64,000 bases of DNA from the NCBI RefSeq assembly GCF_963678635.1, contig NC_087070.1:124001-188000 (forward strand). Direction: 5' to 3'. Both the position numbers and the translations under genes were made by a program. The notes below the pieces were generated by a model. It was not told the DNA's origin and did no database searches. It saw only the letters and a list, made by a program, of their open reading frames with translations. Source of the DNA: Symsagittifera roscoffensis (taxonomy: Eukaryota; Xenacoelomorpha; Acoela; Convolutidae). Shown one piece after another: positions 8,733-22,300 of the stretch; positions within the stretch are counted from its first letter, which is position 1, and each line of letters starts with the position of its first letter.

Positions 8733-10337
8733 AGATGAACAAAGAAGAGGAGAGAAGGAGAAAAAACTTGATTGTCTTTGTGTGCTAAAACTTAAACCAA
8801 TCAACCAAGTTTTGATTATTGAACTTGTGAAACTTTTTGTTTTGATTTAGTTTGGTCAAACCAAACTTTGAAAATTGTTGAATTGTTGAAAAAGAAATTT
8901 TAGTTATGACTATTTATGTATGTATATATAGAACATAGGTGAGTATATTTACCTACTTAAACACGATTGAAGTTTTTAACCTGTGTAAGACACAATTTCA
9001 CTGTGTGGCGACATGGTAAGTTTGGGTAAACTCGCTCGAGAAGGGTGGGTAACTCAATAACTTTCCTAGCCACAGAGTTTCTTAGTTTTAATATTGAAAG
9101 GACCGCATAAATAACTGATTATACTTGGTGAGTGACGTTAAGTTAATTTTAACGGGTGCGTGGCCGTGCCACGTCCCAACTTTTTAATCACAAAGAGCGA
9201 AAAGAAATTTTATGGCAAGACGACGTAAGTAGTCGGAAAAGAAATTTTATCTAGGACACTCCTCATGGTGCAAATTTTGTGAAAATGTTGAAAGGCAGTG
9301 AGATGTAGTACGATGCCATTTGTGAACACGTAGTGAGTTGAGGTGGGGTAGATAAATTTCATTTTCTTATGCGATTTGTAAGATTGATTACAGAAAACTG
9401 GATAACTACTTGACGATAACCCGGTGTTATGCGATCAATAGGGACTTTGATGGAGAATGTCCGGGGAGTATGTGCCATTCTGCCAGATGGCACAGCGTAA
9501 CCTTCCGACGAAGCACGAATCAGAGAGAAAAGGCCTTAACAGCAAGAAAGTGCTTGAGAGGAGGGTCGAAGTATTCTGAAATTTTCTATTTTTAAAATTT
9601 CGATTTACAAGTTGATATTTCTCAGAAATACGAAAAACGGCCATTTTGAGCCAAAAAGTGACGAAAATCAGAACAACGACAGATATTGTGAAAGACAGTC
9701 GTACAAGAGACGGAAAATACGAAGCCTCTTATCGTGGCAACAACGCACGATAAGACACTTGTCAGCGGATACTAGTGGAGAAGGAAGCTTCAGTGGGGAA
9801 GGAGTATTCCACGGAACCCTCCCGGGACGCAAATTAGAAGAGATAAGAGCGTTATCGCTGGAATATCACGGGAGCGGAGGCTTGGTCCCCCAGAGACTGT
9901 TTATGTGAAGGGACTGTATAAAACTAACTATATAGCTACTTGGATGTCGTGAAACTTTAAATTAACACCGGTATTATTTGATATAGCTAGAAAGAGGAAA
10001 GGGTCAATCTATCTCCAATGGATTTAATATAGAACTGTCACACAAAAACATATTAAAATAGGTTGTTTGAGCCGTGTTTTTAATGACAATCACGTAGTCT
10101 GAGGATCCGAGACTCAGCTATGTGGTTGTGTTCGCATGTAAACGAAAGCTGATCAAAAGTCGTTTGACTGATGGCCTAAAAATGGTAACTTTTTACTTAG
10201 CCCTAGACAGACCAGAAAGTCAACTGGCAAGGTCGAGACGGTGAAAAGCGAGAAGGATTAAGGTAACTGACGCCTGCCAGTCGTTAATAGGTACTTTTTC
10301 TACGCTCCGTCGCTGTGTAGTATTTGGGCGAATGTTA
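8733..10337. other. Non-coding interval after the four-frame block
   Basis: A+T-rich at first, with no convincing gene. A short direct repeat, GAAAAGAAATTTTAT, occurs near 9199 and 9235. Two patches are richer in G+C and carry short + strand frames (9410-9595 and 9612-9908). The second ends in a protein-like stretch at about 9750-9908 and could be a leftover of the same element as the upstream genes. A small imperfect hairpin (AGTCTGAGGATCCGAGACTCA) lies near 10098. The 87-bp satellite starts at about 10338. Confidence 0.5.
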
Positions 10338-13300
10338 CACTAAGTTGTTCTGGAATGTTGTTCTATGGCCGTAAAAAAGCTGTCTCAGAGTCGAAAAAGT
10401 TCTTCCATGAGTAAGTTGTTCTATGACTAAGTTGTTCTGGAAAGTTGTTCTATGACTATAAATAAGCTGTCTAAAGGTCGGGAACTTTTTTCCAAGATTA
10501 AGTTGTTCAAGGACTAAGTTGTTCTTGAATGTTATTCTATGGCTATAAATAAGCTGTATCAGAGTCGAGAACGTTCTTCCATGATTAAGTTGTACTATGA
10601 CTGAGTTGTTCTGGAAAGTTGTTCTATGACTATACATAAGCTGTCTTAGAGTCGAGAATGTTCTTCTATGAGTAAGTTGTTCTTTGAATAAGTTGTTCTG
10701 GAAAGTTGTTCTATGACTAAAAATAAGCTGTCTCAGAGTCGAGAACGTTCTTCCATGAGTAAGTTGTTCTATGATCAAGCTGTTCTGGAAAGTTGTTCTA
10801 TGACTATAAATAAGCTGTTTCATAGTCGAGAACGTTCTTCCATGATTAAAATGTTCTTTGACTAAGTTATTCTGGAAAGTTGTTCCAGGCTATAAGTAAG
10901 CTGTCTCAGAGTCGAGAACGTTCTTCCATGATTAGGTTGTTCTATGACTAAGTTGTTCTGGAATATTGTTCTATGGCTATAAATAGGCTGTCTCAGAATC
11001 GAGAACGTTCTTCCATGATTAAGTTGTACTATGACTGAGTTGTTCTGGAAAGATGTTCTATGACTATAAATAAGCTGTCTTAGAGTCGAGAATGTTCTTC
11101 CATGAGTAAGTTGTTCTTTGAATAAGTTGTTCTGGAAAGTTGTTCTATGACTAAAAATAAGCTGTCTCAGAGTCGAGAACGTTCTTCCATGAGTAAGTTG
11201 TTCTATGATCAAGCTGTTCTGGAAAGTTGTTCTATGACTATAAATAAGCTGTTTCATAGTCGAGAACGTTCTTCCATGATTAAGTTGTTCTTTGACTAAG
11301 TTATTCTGGAAAGTTGTTCCAGGCTATAAGTAAGCTGTCTCAGAGTCGAGAACGTTCTTCCATGATTAGGTTGTTCTATGACTAAGTTGTTCTGGAATAT
11401 TGTTCTATGACTATAAGTAAGCTGTCTTAGAGTCGAGAGCGTTCTTCCATGAGTAAGTTGTTCTGCAAAGTTGTTCTATGACTATAAATAAGCTGTCTCA
11501 GAATCGAGAACGTTCTTCCATGAGTAAGTTGTTCTATGACTAAGTTGTTCTGGAAAGTTGTTCTATGACTATAAATAAGCTGTCTCAGAGTCGAGAACGT
11601 TCTTCCATGAGTAAGTTGGTCTATGACTAAGTTGTTCTGGAAAGTTGTTCTATGACTATATATAAGCTGTCTCAGAGTCGAGAACGTTCTTCCATGATTA
11701 AGTTGTTCTTTGACTAAGTTATTCTGGAAACATAATCCATGACTATAAATAAGGTGTCTCAGAGTCGAGAACAATCTTCCATGATTAGGTTGTTCTATGA
11801 CTAAGTTGTTCTGGAAAGTTGTTCAATGACTATAAATAAGCTGTCTCAGAGTCGAGAACTTTTTTTCCATGATTAAGTTGTTCTATGACTAAGTTGTTCT
11901 GGATAGTTGTTCAATGACTATAAAAAGGTTGTCTTTGAAACAAGAACGTTCTTCCATGATTAAGTTGTTCTATGACTTAGTTGTTCTGGAAAGTTGTTCT
12001 ATGACTATAAATAAGCTGTCTTAGAGTCGAGAATGTTCTTCCATGAGTAAGTTGTTCTTTGAATAAGTTGTTCTGGAAAGTTGTTCTATGACTAAAAATA
12101 AGCTGTCTCAGAGTCGAGAACGTTCTTCCATTAGTAAGTTGTTCTATGATCAAGCTGTTCTGGAAAGTTGTTCTATGACTATAAATAAGCTGTTTCATAG
12201 TCGAGAACGTTCTTCCATGATTAAGTTGTTCTTTGACTAAGTTATTCTGGAAAGTTGTTCCAGGCTATAAGTAAGCTGTCTCAGAGTCGAGAACGTTCTT
12301 CCATGATTAGGTTGTTCTATGACTAAGTTGTTCTGGAATATTGTTCTATGACTATAAGTAAGCTGTCTTAGAGTCGAGAGCGTTCTTCCATGAGTAAGTT
12401 GTTCTGCAAAGTTGTTCTATGACGATAAATAAGCTGTCTCAGAATCGAGAACGTTCTTCCATGAGTAAGTTGTTCTATGACTAAGTTGTTCTGGAAAGTT
12501 GTTCTATGACTATAAATAAGCTGTCTCAGAGTCGAGAACGTTCTTCCATGAGTAAGTTGGTCTATGACTAAGTTGTTCTGGAAAGTTGTTCTATGACTAT
12601 ATATAAGCTGTCTCAGAGTCGAGAACGTTCTTCCATGATTAAGTTGTTCTTTGACTAAGTTATTCTGGAAACATAATCCATGACTATAAATAAGGTGTCT
12701 CAGAGTCGAGAACAATCTTCCATGCTTAGGTTGTTCTATGACTAAGTTGTTCTGGAAAGTTGTTCAATGACTATAAATAAGCTGTCTCAGAGTCGAGAAC
12801 TTTTTTTCCATGATTAAGTTGTTCTATGACTAAGTTGTTCTGGATAGTTGTTCAATGACTATAAAAAGGTTGTCTTTGAAACAAGAACGTTCTTCCATGA
12901 TTAAGTTGTTCTATGACTTAGTTGTTCTGGAAAGTTGTTCCATGACTATAAAAAAGCTGTCTCAGAGTCAAGAACGTTCTTCGATGATTAGGTTGTTCTA
13001 TGGCTAAGTTGTTCTGGAACGTTGTTATATGACTATAAATAAGCTGTCTCAGAATCGAGAACGTTCTTCCATGAATGATTTGTTCTATGAATAAGTTGTT
13101 CTGGAATGTTGTTCTATGAATATTAATAAGCTGTCTAAACGTCGAGAACGTTCTTCCATGGTTAAGTTGTTCTATGACTAAGTTGTTCTGAAAAGTTTAT
13201 CTAAGACTATAAATAAGCTGTCTCAGAGTCGAGAACGTTCTTCCATGATTAAGTTGTTCAAGGACTAAGTTCTTCTGGAATGTTGTTCTATGACTATAAA

Positions 13301-16300
13301 TAAGCTGTCTCAGAGTCGAGAACGTTCTTCCATGATTAAGTTTTTCTATGAGTAAGTTGTTCTGGAATATTGTTCTATGACTATAAATAAGCTGTCTCAG
13401 AATCGAGAACGTTCTTCCATGACTAATTTGTTCTATGAATAAGTTGTTCTGGAATGTTGTTCTATGACTATAAATAAGCTGTCTAAACGTCGAGAACGTT
13501 CTTCCAAGATTAAGTTGTTCAAGGACTAAGTTGTTCTGGAATGTTGTTCTATGGCTATAAATAAGCTGTATCAGAGTCGAGATTGTTCTTCCATGATTAA
13601 GTTGTACTATGACTGAGTTGTTCCGGGAAATTGTTCTATGACTATAAATAAGCTGTCTTAGAGTCGAGAATGTTCTTCCATGAGTAAGTTGTTCTAAGAA
13701 TAAGTTGTTCTGGAAAGTTGTTCTATGACTATAAATGAGCTGTCTCAGAGTCGAGAACGTTGTTCCATGATTAAGTTGTTCTATGACTAAGTTGTTCTGG
13801 AATGTTGTTCTATGACTATAAATAAGCTGTCTCAGAATCGAGAACGTTCTTCCTTGACTAATTTGTTCTATGAATAAGTTGTTCTGGAATGTTGTTCTAT
13901 GACTATAAATAAGCTGTCTAAACGTCGAGAACGTTCTTCCATGGTTAAGTTGTTCCATGACTAAGTTGTTCTGGAAAGTTTATCTATGACTATAAATAAG
14001 CTGTCTCAGAGTTGAGAACGTTCTTCCATGATTAAGTTGTTCAAGGACTAAGTTTTTCTGGAATGTTGTTCTATGACTATAAATAAGCTGTCTCAGAGTC
14101 GAGAACGTTCTTCCATGATTAAGTTTTTCTATGACTAAGTTGTTCTGGAATATTGTTCTATGACTATAAATAAGCTGTCTCAGAGTCGAGAACGTTCTTC
14201 CATGATTAAATTGTTCTATGACTAAGTTGTTCTGGAATATTGTTCTATGACTATAAATAAGCTGTCTCAGAGTCGAGAACGTTCTTCCATGATTAAGTTT
14301 TTCTATGACTAAGTTGTTCTGGAAAATTGTTCTATGACTATAAATAAGCTGTCTCAGAGTCGAGAACGTTCTTTCATGATTAAGTTGTTTTATGACTAAG
14401 TTGTTGTTCTGGAAAGTTGTTCTATGGCCAAAAATAAACTGTCTCAGAGTCGAGAACGTTTTTCCATGTTTAGTTGTTTTATGACTAAGTTGTTCTGGAA
14501 AGTTATTTTATGACTATAAATAAGCTGTCTCAGAGTCGAGAACGTTCTTCCATGATTAAGTTGTTCTATGACTAAGTTGTTCTGGAATGTTGTTCTATGA
14601 CTATAAATAAGCTGTCTCAGAGTCGAGAACGTTCTTCCATGATTGAATTGTTCTATTACTAAGTTGTTCTGGAATGTTGTTCTATAACTATAAATAAGCT
14701 GTCTATAGGTCGAGAACGTTCTTCCATGATTGAGTTGCTGTATGACTAAGTTGTTCTGAAAAGTTGTTCTATGACTATAAATAAGCTGTCTCGGAGTCGA
14801 GAACGTTCTTCCATGATTAAGTTGTTCTATGACTAAGTTGTTCTGGAATGTTGTTCTATGACTATAAAAAAGCTGTCTCAGAATCGAGAGCGTTCTTCGA
14901 TGAGTAAGTTGTTCTATGACTAAGTTATTCCGGAAAATTGTTCTATGACTATAAATAAGCTGTCTCAGAGTCGAGAACGTTTTTCCATGATTAAGTTGTT
15001 CTTTGACACAGTTGTTCTGGAAAGTTGTCCGATGACTATAAATAAGCTGTCTCAGAGTCGAGAACGTTCTTCTTCCATGAGTAAATTGTTCTATGACTAA
15101 GTTGTTCTGGAAAGTTGTTCTATGACTATAAATAAGCTGTGTCAGAGTCGAGAACACTCTTCCGTGAGTAAGCTGTTCTATGACTAAGTTGTTCTGGAAT
15201 ATTGTTCTATGGCCATAAAAAAGCTGTCTCAGAGTCGAGAACGTTCTTCCATGAGTAAGTTGTTCTATGACTAAGTTGTTCTGGAATATTGTTCTATGAC
15301 TATAAATAAGCTGTCTCAGAGTCGAGAATTTTCTTCCATGATTAAGTTGTTCTATGACTAAGTTGTTCTGGAAACTTGTTCTATGACTATAAATAAGCTG
15401 TCTCAGAGTCGAGAACGTTCTTCCATGATTAAGTTTTTCTATGACTAAGTTGTTCTGGAATATTGTTCTATGACTATAAATAAGCTGTCTCAGAGTCGAG
15501 AACGTTCTTCCATGATTAAGTTGTTCTATGACTAAGTTGTTCTGGAATATTGTTCTATGACTATAAATAAGCTGTCTCAGAGTCGAGAACGTTCTTCCAT
15601 GATTAAGTTTTTCTATGAATAAGTTGTTCTGGAAAATTGTTCTATGACTATAAATAAGCTGTCTAAACGTCGAGAACGTTCTTCCAAGATTAAGTTGTTC
15701 AAGGACTAAGTTGTTCTGGAATGTTGTTCTATGGCTATAAATAAGCTGTATCAGAGTCGAGATTGTTCTTCCATGATTAAGTTGTACTATGACTGAGTTG
15801 TTCTGGAAAGTTGTTCTATGACTATAAATAAGCTGTCTTAGAGTCGAGAATGTTCTTCCATGAGTAAGTTGTTCTATGAATAAGTTGTTCTGGAAAGTTG
15901 TTCTATGACTATGAATGAGCTGTCTCAGAGTCGAGAACGTTGTTCCATGATTAAGTTGTTCTATGACTAAGTTGTTCTGGAATGTTGTTCTATGACTATA
16001 AATAAGCTGTCTCAGAATCGAGAACGTTCTTCCTTGACTAATTTGTTCTATGAATAAGTTGTTCTGGAATGTTGTTCTATGACTATAAATAAGCTGTCTA
16101 AACGTCGAGAACGTTCTTCCATGGTTAAGTTGTTCCATGACTAAGTTGTTCTGGAAAGTTTATCTATGACTATAAATAAGCTGTCTCAGAGTTGAGAACG
16201 TTCTTCCATGATTAAGTTGTTCAAGGACTAAGTTCTTCTGGAATGTTGTTCTATGACTACAAATAAGCTGTCTCAGAGTCGAGAACGTTCTTCCATGATT

Positions 16301-19300
16301 AAGTTTTTCTATGACTAAGTTGTTCTGGAATATTGTTCTATGACTATAAATAAGCTGTCTCAGAGTCGAGAACGTTCTTCCATGATTAAGTTGTTCTATG
16401 ACTAGGTTGTTCTGGAATATTGTTCTATGACTATAAATAAGCTGTCTCAGAGTCGAGAACTTTCTTCCATGATTAAGTTTTTCTATGACTAAGTTGTTCT
16501 GGAAAATTGTTCTATGACTATAAATAAGCTGTCTCAGAGTCGAGAACGTTCTTTCATGATTAAGTTGTTTTATGACTAAGTTGTTGTTCTGGAAAGTTGT
16601 TCTATGGCCAAAAATAAACTGTCTCAGAGTCGAGAACGTTTTTCCATGTTTAGTTGTTTTATGACTAAGTTGTTCTGGAAAGTTATTTTATGACTATAAA
16701 TAAGCTGTCTCAGAGTCGAGAACGTTCTTCCATGATTAAGTTGTTCTATGACTAAGTTGTTCTGGAATGTTGTTCTATGACTATAAATAAGCTGTCTCAG
16801 TGTCGAGAACGTTCTTCCATGATTGAATTGTTCTATTACTAAGTTGTTCTGGAATATTGTTCTATGACTATAAATAAGCTGTCTCAGAGTCGAGAACGTT
16901 CTTCCATGATTAAGTTTTTCTATGAATAAGTTGTTCTGGAAAATTGTTCTATGACTATAAATAAGCTGTCTAAACGTCGAGAACGTTCTTCCAAGATTAA
17001 GTTGTTCAAGGACTAAGTTGTTCTGGAATGTTGTTCTATGGCTATAAATAAGCTGTATCAGAGTCGAGATTGTTCTTCCATGATTAAGTTGTACTATGAC
17101 TGAGTTGTTCTGGAAAGTTGTTCTATGACTATAAATAAGCTGTCTTAGAGTCGAGAATATTCTTCCATGAGTAAGTTGTTCTATGAATAAGTTGTTCTGG
17201 AAAGTTGTTCTATGACTATGAATGAGCTGTCTCAGAGTCGAGAACGTTGTTCCATGATTAAGTTGTTCTATGACTAAGTTGTTCTGGAATGTTGTTCTAT
17301 GACTATAAATAAGCTGTCTCAGAATCGAGAACGTTCTTCCTTGACTAATTTGTTCTATGAATAAGTTGTTCTGGAATGTTGTTCTATGACTATAAATAAG
17401 CTGTCTAAACGTCGAGAACGTTCTTCCATGGTTAAGTTGTTCCATGACTAAGTTGTTCTGGAAAATTTATCTATGACTATAAATAAGCTGTCTCAGAGTT
17501 GAGAACGTTCTTCCATGATTAAGTTGTTCAAGGACTAAGTTCTTCTGGAATGTTGTTCTATGACTACAAATAAGCTGTCTCAGAGTCGAGAACGTTCTTC
17601 CATGATTAAGTTTTTCTATGACTAAGTTGTTCTGGAATATTGTTCTATGACTATAAATAAGCTGTCTCAGAGTCGAGAACGTTCTTCCATGATTAAGTTG
17701 TTCTATGACTAGGTTGTTCTGGAATATTGTTCTATGACTATAAATAAGCTGTCTCAGAGTCGAGAACGTTCTTCCATGATTAAGTTTTTCTATGACTAAG
17801 TTGTTCTGGAAAATTGTTCTATGGCCAAAAATAAACTGTCTCAGAGTCGAGAACGTTTTTCCATGTTTAGTTGTTTTATGACTAAGTTGTTCTGGAAAGT
17901 TATTTTATGACTATAAATAAGCTGTCTCAGAGTCGAGAACGTTCTTCCATGATTAAGTTGTTCTATGACTAAGTTGTTCTGGAATGTTGTTCTATGACTA
18001 TAAATAAGCTGTCTCAGAGTCGAGAACGTTCTTCCATGATTGAATTGTTCTATTACTAAGTTGTTCTGGAATGTTGTTCTATAACTATAAATAAGCTGTC
18101 TATAGGTCGAGAACGTTCTTCCATGATTGAGTTGCTGTATGACTAAGTTGTTCTGAAAAGTTGTTCTATGACTATAAATAAGCTGTCTCGGAGTCGAGAA
18201 CGTTCTTCCATGATTAAGTTGTTCTATGACTAAGTTGTTCTGGAATGTTGTTCTATGACTATAAAAAAGCTGTCTCAGAATCGAGAGCGTTCTTCGATGA
18301 GTAAGTTGTTCTATGACTAAGTTATTCCGGAAAGTTGTTCTATGACTATAAATAAGCTGTCTCAGAGTCGAGAACGTTTTTCCATGATTAAGTTGTTCTT
18401 TGACACAGTTGTTCTGGAAAGTTGTCCGATGACTATAAATAAGCTGTCTCAGAGTCGAGAACGTTCTTCTTCCATGAGTAAGTTGTTCTATGACTAAGTT
18501 GTTCTGGAAAGTTGTTCTATGACTATAAATAAGCTGTGTCAGATCGAGAACATTCTTCCGTGAGTAAGCTGTTCTATGACTAAGTTGTTCTGGAATGTTG
18601 TTCTATGGCCATAAAAAAGCTGTCTCAGAGTCGAGAACGTTCTTCCATGAGTAAGTTGTTCTCTGACTAAGTTGTTCTGGAATATTGTTCTATGACTATA
18701 AATAAGCTGTCTCAGAGTCGAGAACGTTCTTCCATGATTAAGTTGTTCTATGACTAAGTTGTTCTGGAAAGTTGTTCTATGACTATAAATAAGCTGTCTC
18801 AGAGTCGAGAACGTTCTTCCATGATTAAGTTTTTCTATGACTAAGTTGTTCTGGAATATTGTTCTATGACTATAAATAAGCTGTCTCAGAATCGAGAGCG
18901 TTCTTCGATGAGTAAGTTGTTCTATGACTAAGTTATTCCGGAAAGTTGTTCTATGGCCATAAAAAAGCTGTCTCAGAGTCGAGAACGTTCTTCCATGAGT
19001 AAGTTGTTCTATGACTAAGTTGTTCTGGAAAGTTGTTCTATGACTATAAATAAGCTGTGTCAGAGTCGAGAACGTTTTTCCATGATTAAGTTGTTCTTTG
19101 ACACAGTTGTTCTGGAAATTTGTCCGATGACTAAAAATAAGCTGTCTCAGAGTCGAGAACGTTCTTCTTCCATGAGTAAGTTGTTCTATGACTAACTGTT
19201 CTGGAAAATTGTTCTATGACTATAAATAAGCTGTGTCAGAGTCGAGAACATTCTTCCGTGAGTAAGCTGTTCTATGACTAAGTCGTTCTGGAATGTTGTT

Positions 19301-22300
19301 CTATGGCCATAAAAAAGCTGTCTCAGAGTCGAGAACGTTCTTCCCTGAGTAAGTTGTTCTATGACTAAGTTGTTCTGGAAAGTTGTTCTATGACTATAAA
19401 TAAGCTGTGTCAGAGTCGAGAACGTTCTTCCATGATTAAGCTGTACTATGACTAAGTTGTTCTGGAATGTTGTTCTATGACTATAAATAAGCTGTCTAAA
19501 GGTCGAGAACTTTTTTCCAAGATTAAGTTGTTCAAGGACTAAGTTGTTCTGGAATGTTGTTCTATGGCTATAAAAAGGCTGTATCAGAGTCGAGAACGTT
19601 CTTCCATGATTGAGTTGCTGTATGACTAAGTTGTTCTGAAAAGTTGTTCTATGACTATAAATAAGCTGTCTCGGAGTCGAGAACGTTTTTCCATGATTAA
19701 GTTGTTCTTTGACACAGTTGTTCTGGAAAGTTGTCCGATGACTATAAATAAGCTGTCTCAGAGTCGAGAACGTTCTTCTTCCATGAGTAAGTGGTTCTAT
19801 GACTAAGTTGTTCTGGAAAATTGTTCTATGACTATAAATAAGCTGTGTTAGAGTCGAGAACATTCTTCCGTGAGTAAGCTGTTCTATGACTAAGTTGTTC
19901 TGGAATGTTGTTCTATGGCCATAAAAAAGCTGTCTCAGAGTCGAGAACGTTCTTCCATGAGTAAGTTGTTCTATGACTAAGTTGTTCTGGAAAGTTGTTC
20001 TATGACTATAAATAAGCTGTGTCAGAGTCGAGAACGTTCTTCCATGATTAAGCTGTACTATGACTAAGTTGTTCTGGAATGTTGTTCTATGACTATAAAT
20101 AAGCTGTCTAAAGATCGAGAACTTTTTTCCAAGATTAAGTTGTTCAAGGACTAGGTTGTTCTGGAATGTTGTTCTATGGCTATAAATAAGCTGTATCAGA
20201 GTCGAGAACGTTCTTCCATGATTAAGTTGTACTATGACTGAGTTGTTCTGGAAAGTTGTTCTATGACTATAAATAAGCTGTCTTAGAGTCGAGAATATTC
20301 TTCCATGAGTAAGTTGTTCCTTGAATAAGTTGTTCTGGAAAGTTGTTCTATGACTAAAAATAAGCTGTCTCAGAGTCGAGAACGTTCTTCCATGAGTAAG
20401 TTGTTCTATGACTGAGTTGTTCTGGAAAGTTGTTCTATGACTATAAATAAGCTGTCTTAGAGTCGAGAATGTTCTTCCATGAGTAAGTTGTTCTTTGAAT
20501 AAGTTGTTCTGGAAAGTTGTTCTATGACTAAAAATAAGCTGTCTCAGAGTCGAGAACTTTCTTCCATGAGTAAGTTGTCCTATGACTAAGCTGTTCTGGA
20601 ATGTTGTTCTCTGACTATAAATAAGCTGTTTCAGAGTCGAGAACGTTCTTCCATGATTAAGTTGTTCTTTGACTAAGTTATTCTGGAAAGTTGTTCCATG
20701 ACTATAAGTAAGCTGTCTCAGAGTCGAGAACGTTCTTCCATGATTAGGTTGTTCTATGACTAAGTTGTTCTGGAATGTTGTTCTATGGCTATAAATAGGC
20801 TGTCTCAGAGTCGAGAACGTTCTTCCATGATTAAGTTGTACTATGACTGAGTTGTTCTGGAAAGTTGTTCTATGACTATAAGTAAGCTGTCTTAGAGTCG
20901 AGAGCATTCTTCCATGAGTAAGTTGTTCTATGACTAAGTTGTTCTGGAAAGTTGTTCTATGACTATAAATAAGCTGTCTCAGAGTCGAGAACGTTCTTCC
21001 ATGAGTAAGTTGTTCTATGACTAATTTGTTCTGGAAAGTTGTTCTATGACTATAAATAAGCTGTCTCAGTGTCGAGAACGTTCTTCCATGATTAAGTTGT
21101 ACTATGACTGAGTTGTTCTGGAAAGTTGTTCTATGACTATAAGTAAGCTGTCTTACAGTCGAGAGCGTTCTTCCATGAGTAAGTTGTTCTATGACTAAGT
21201 TGTTCTGGAAAGTTGTTCTATGACTATAAATAAGCTGTCTCAGAGTCGAGAACGTTCTTCGATGATTAGGTTGTTCTATGGCTAAGTTGTTCTGGAAAGT
21301 TGTTCTATGACTATAAATAAGCTGTCTCAGAGTCGAGAACGTTCTTGATGATTAAGTTGTTCTATGACTAAGTTGTTCTGGAATGTTGTTCTATGACTAT
21401 AAATAAGCTGTCTCAGAGTCGAGAACGTTCTTCCATGATTAGGTTATTCTATGACTAAGTTGTTCTATGACTATAAATAAGCTGTCTCAGAGTCGAGAAC
21501 TTTCTTCCATGATTAAGTTGTTCTATGACTAAGTTGTTCTGGATAGTTGTTCAATGACTATAAAAAGGCTGTCTTTGAAACAAGAACGTTCTTCCATGAT
21601 TAAGTTGTTCTATGACTATAAATAAGCTGTCTCAGAGTCGAGAACGTTCTTCCATGAGTAAGTTGTTCTATGACTAATTTGTTCTTGAAAGTTGTTCTAT
21701 GACTATAAATAAGCTGTCTCAGAGTCGAGAACATTCTTCCATGATTAAGTTGTACTATGACTGAGTTGTTCTGGAAAGTTGTTCTATGACTATAAGTAAG
21801 CTGTCTTACAGTCGAGAGCGTTCTTCCATGAGTAAGTTGTTCTATGACTAAGTTGTTCTGGAAAGTTGTTCTATGACTATAAATAAGCTGTCTCAGAGTC
21901 GAGAACGTTCTTCGATGATTAGGTTGTTCTATGGCTAATTTGTTCTGGAAAGTTGTTCTATGACTATAAATAAGCTGTCTCAGAGTCGAGAACGTTCTTC
22001 CATGATTAGGTTGTTCTATGACTAAGTTGTTCTATGACTATAAATAAGCTGTCTCAGAGTCGAGAACTTTCTTCCATGATTAAGTTGTTCTATGACTAAG
22101 TTGTTCTGGATAGTTGTTCAATGACTATAAAAAGGCTGTCTTTTAAACAAGAACGTTCTTCCATGATTAAGTTGTTCTATGACTTAGTTGTTCTGGAAAG
22201 TTGTTCCATGACTATAAAAAAGCTGTCTCAGAGTCAAGAACGTTCTTCGATGATTAGGTTGTTCTATGGCTAAGTTGTTCTGGAAAGTGGTTCTATGACT

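Noticed and set aside
14444-20907. Minus-strand frames of up to 571 residues as genes for a repeat protein
   Set aside because: They follow automatically from an 87-base unit with one stop-free register, end wherever a unit has a frameshift, and have no unique N- or C-terminal sequence. Kept as a finding to test, not as genes.
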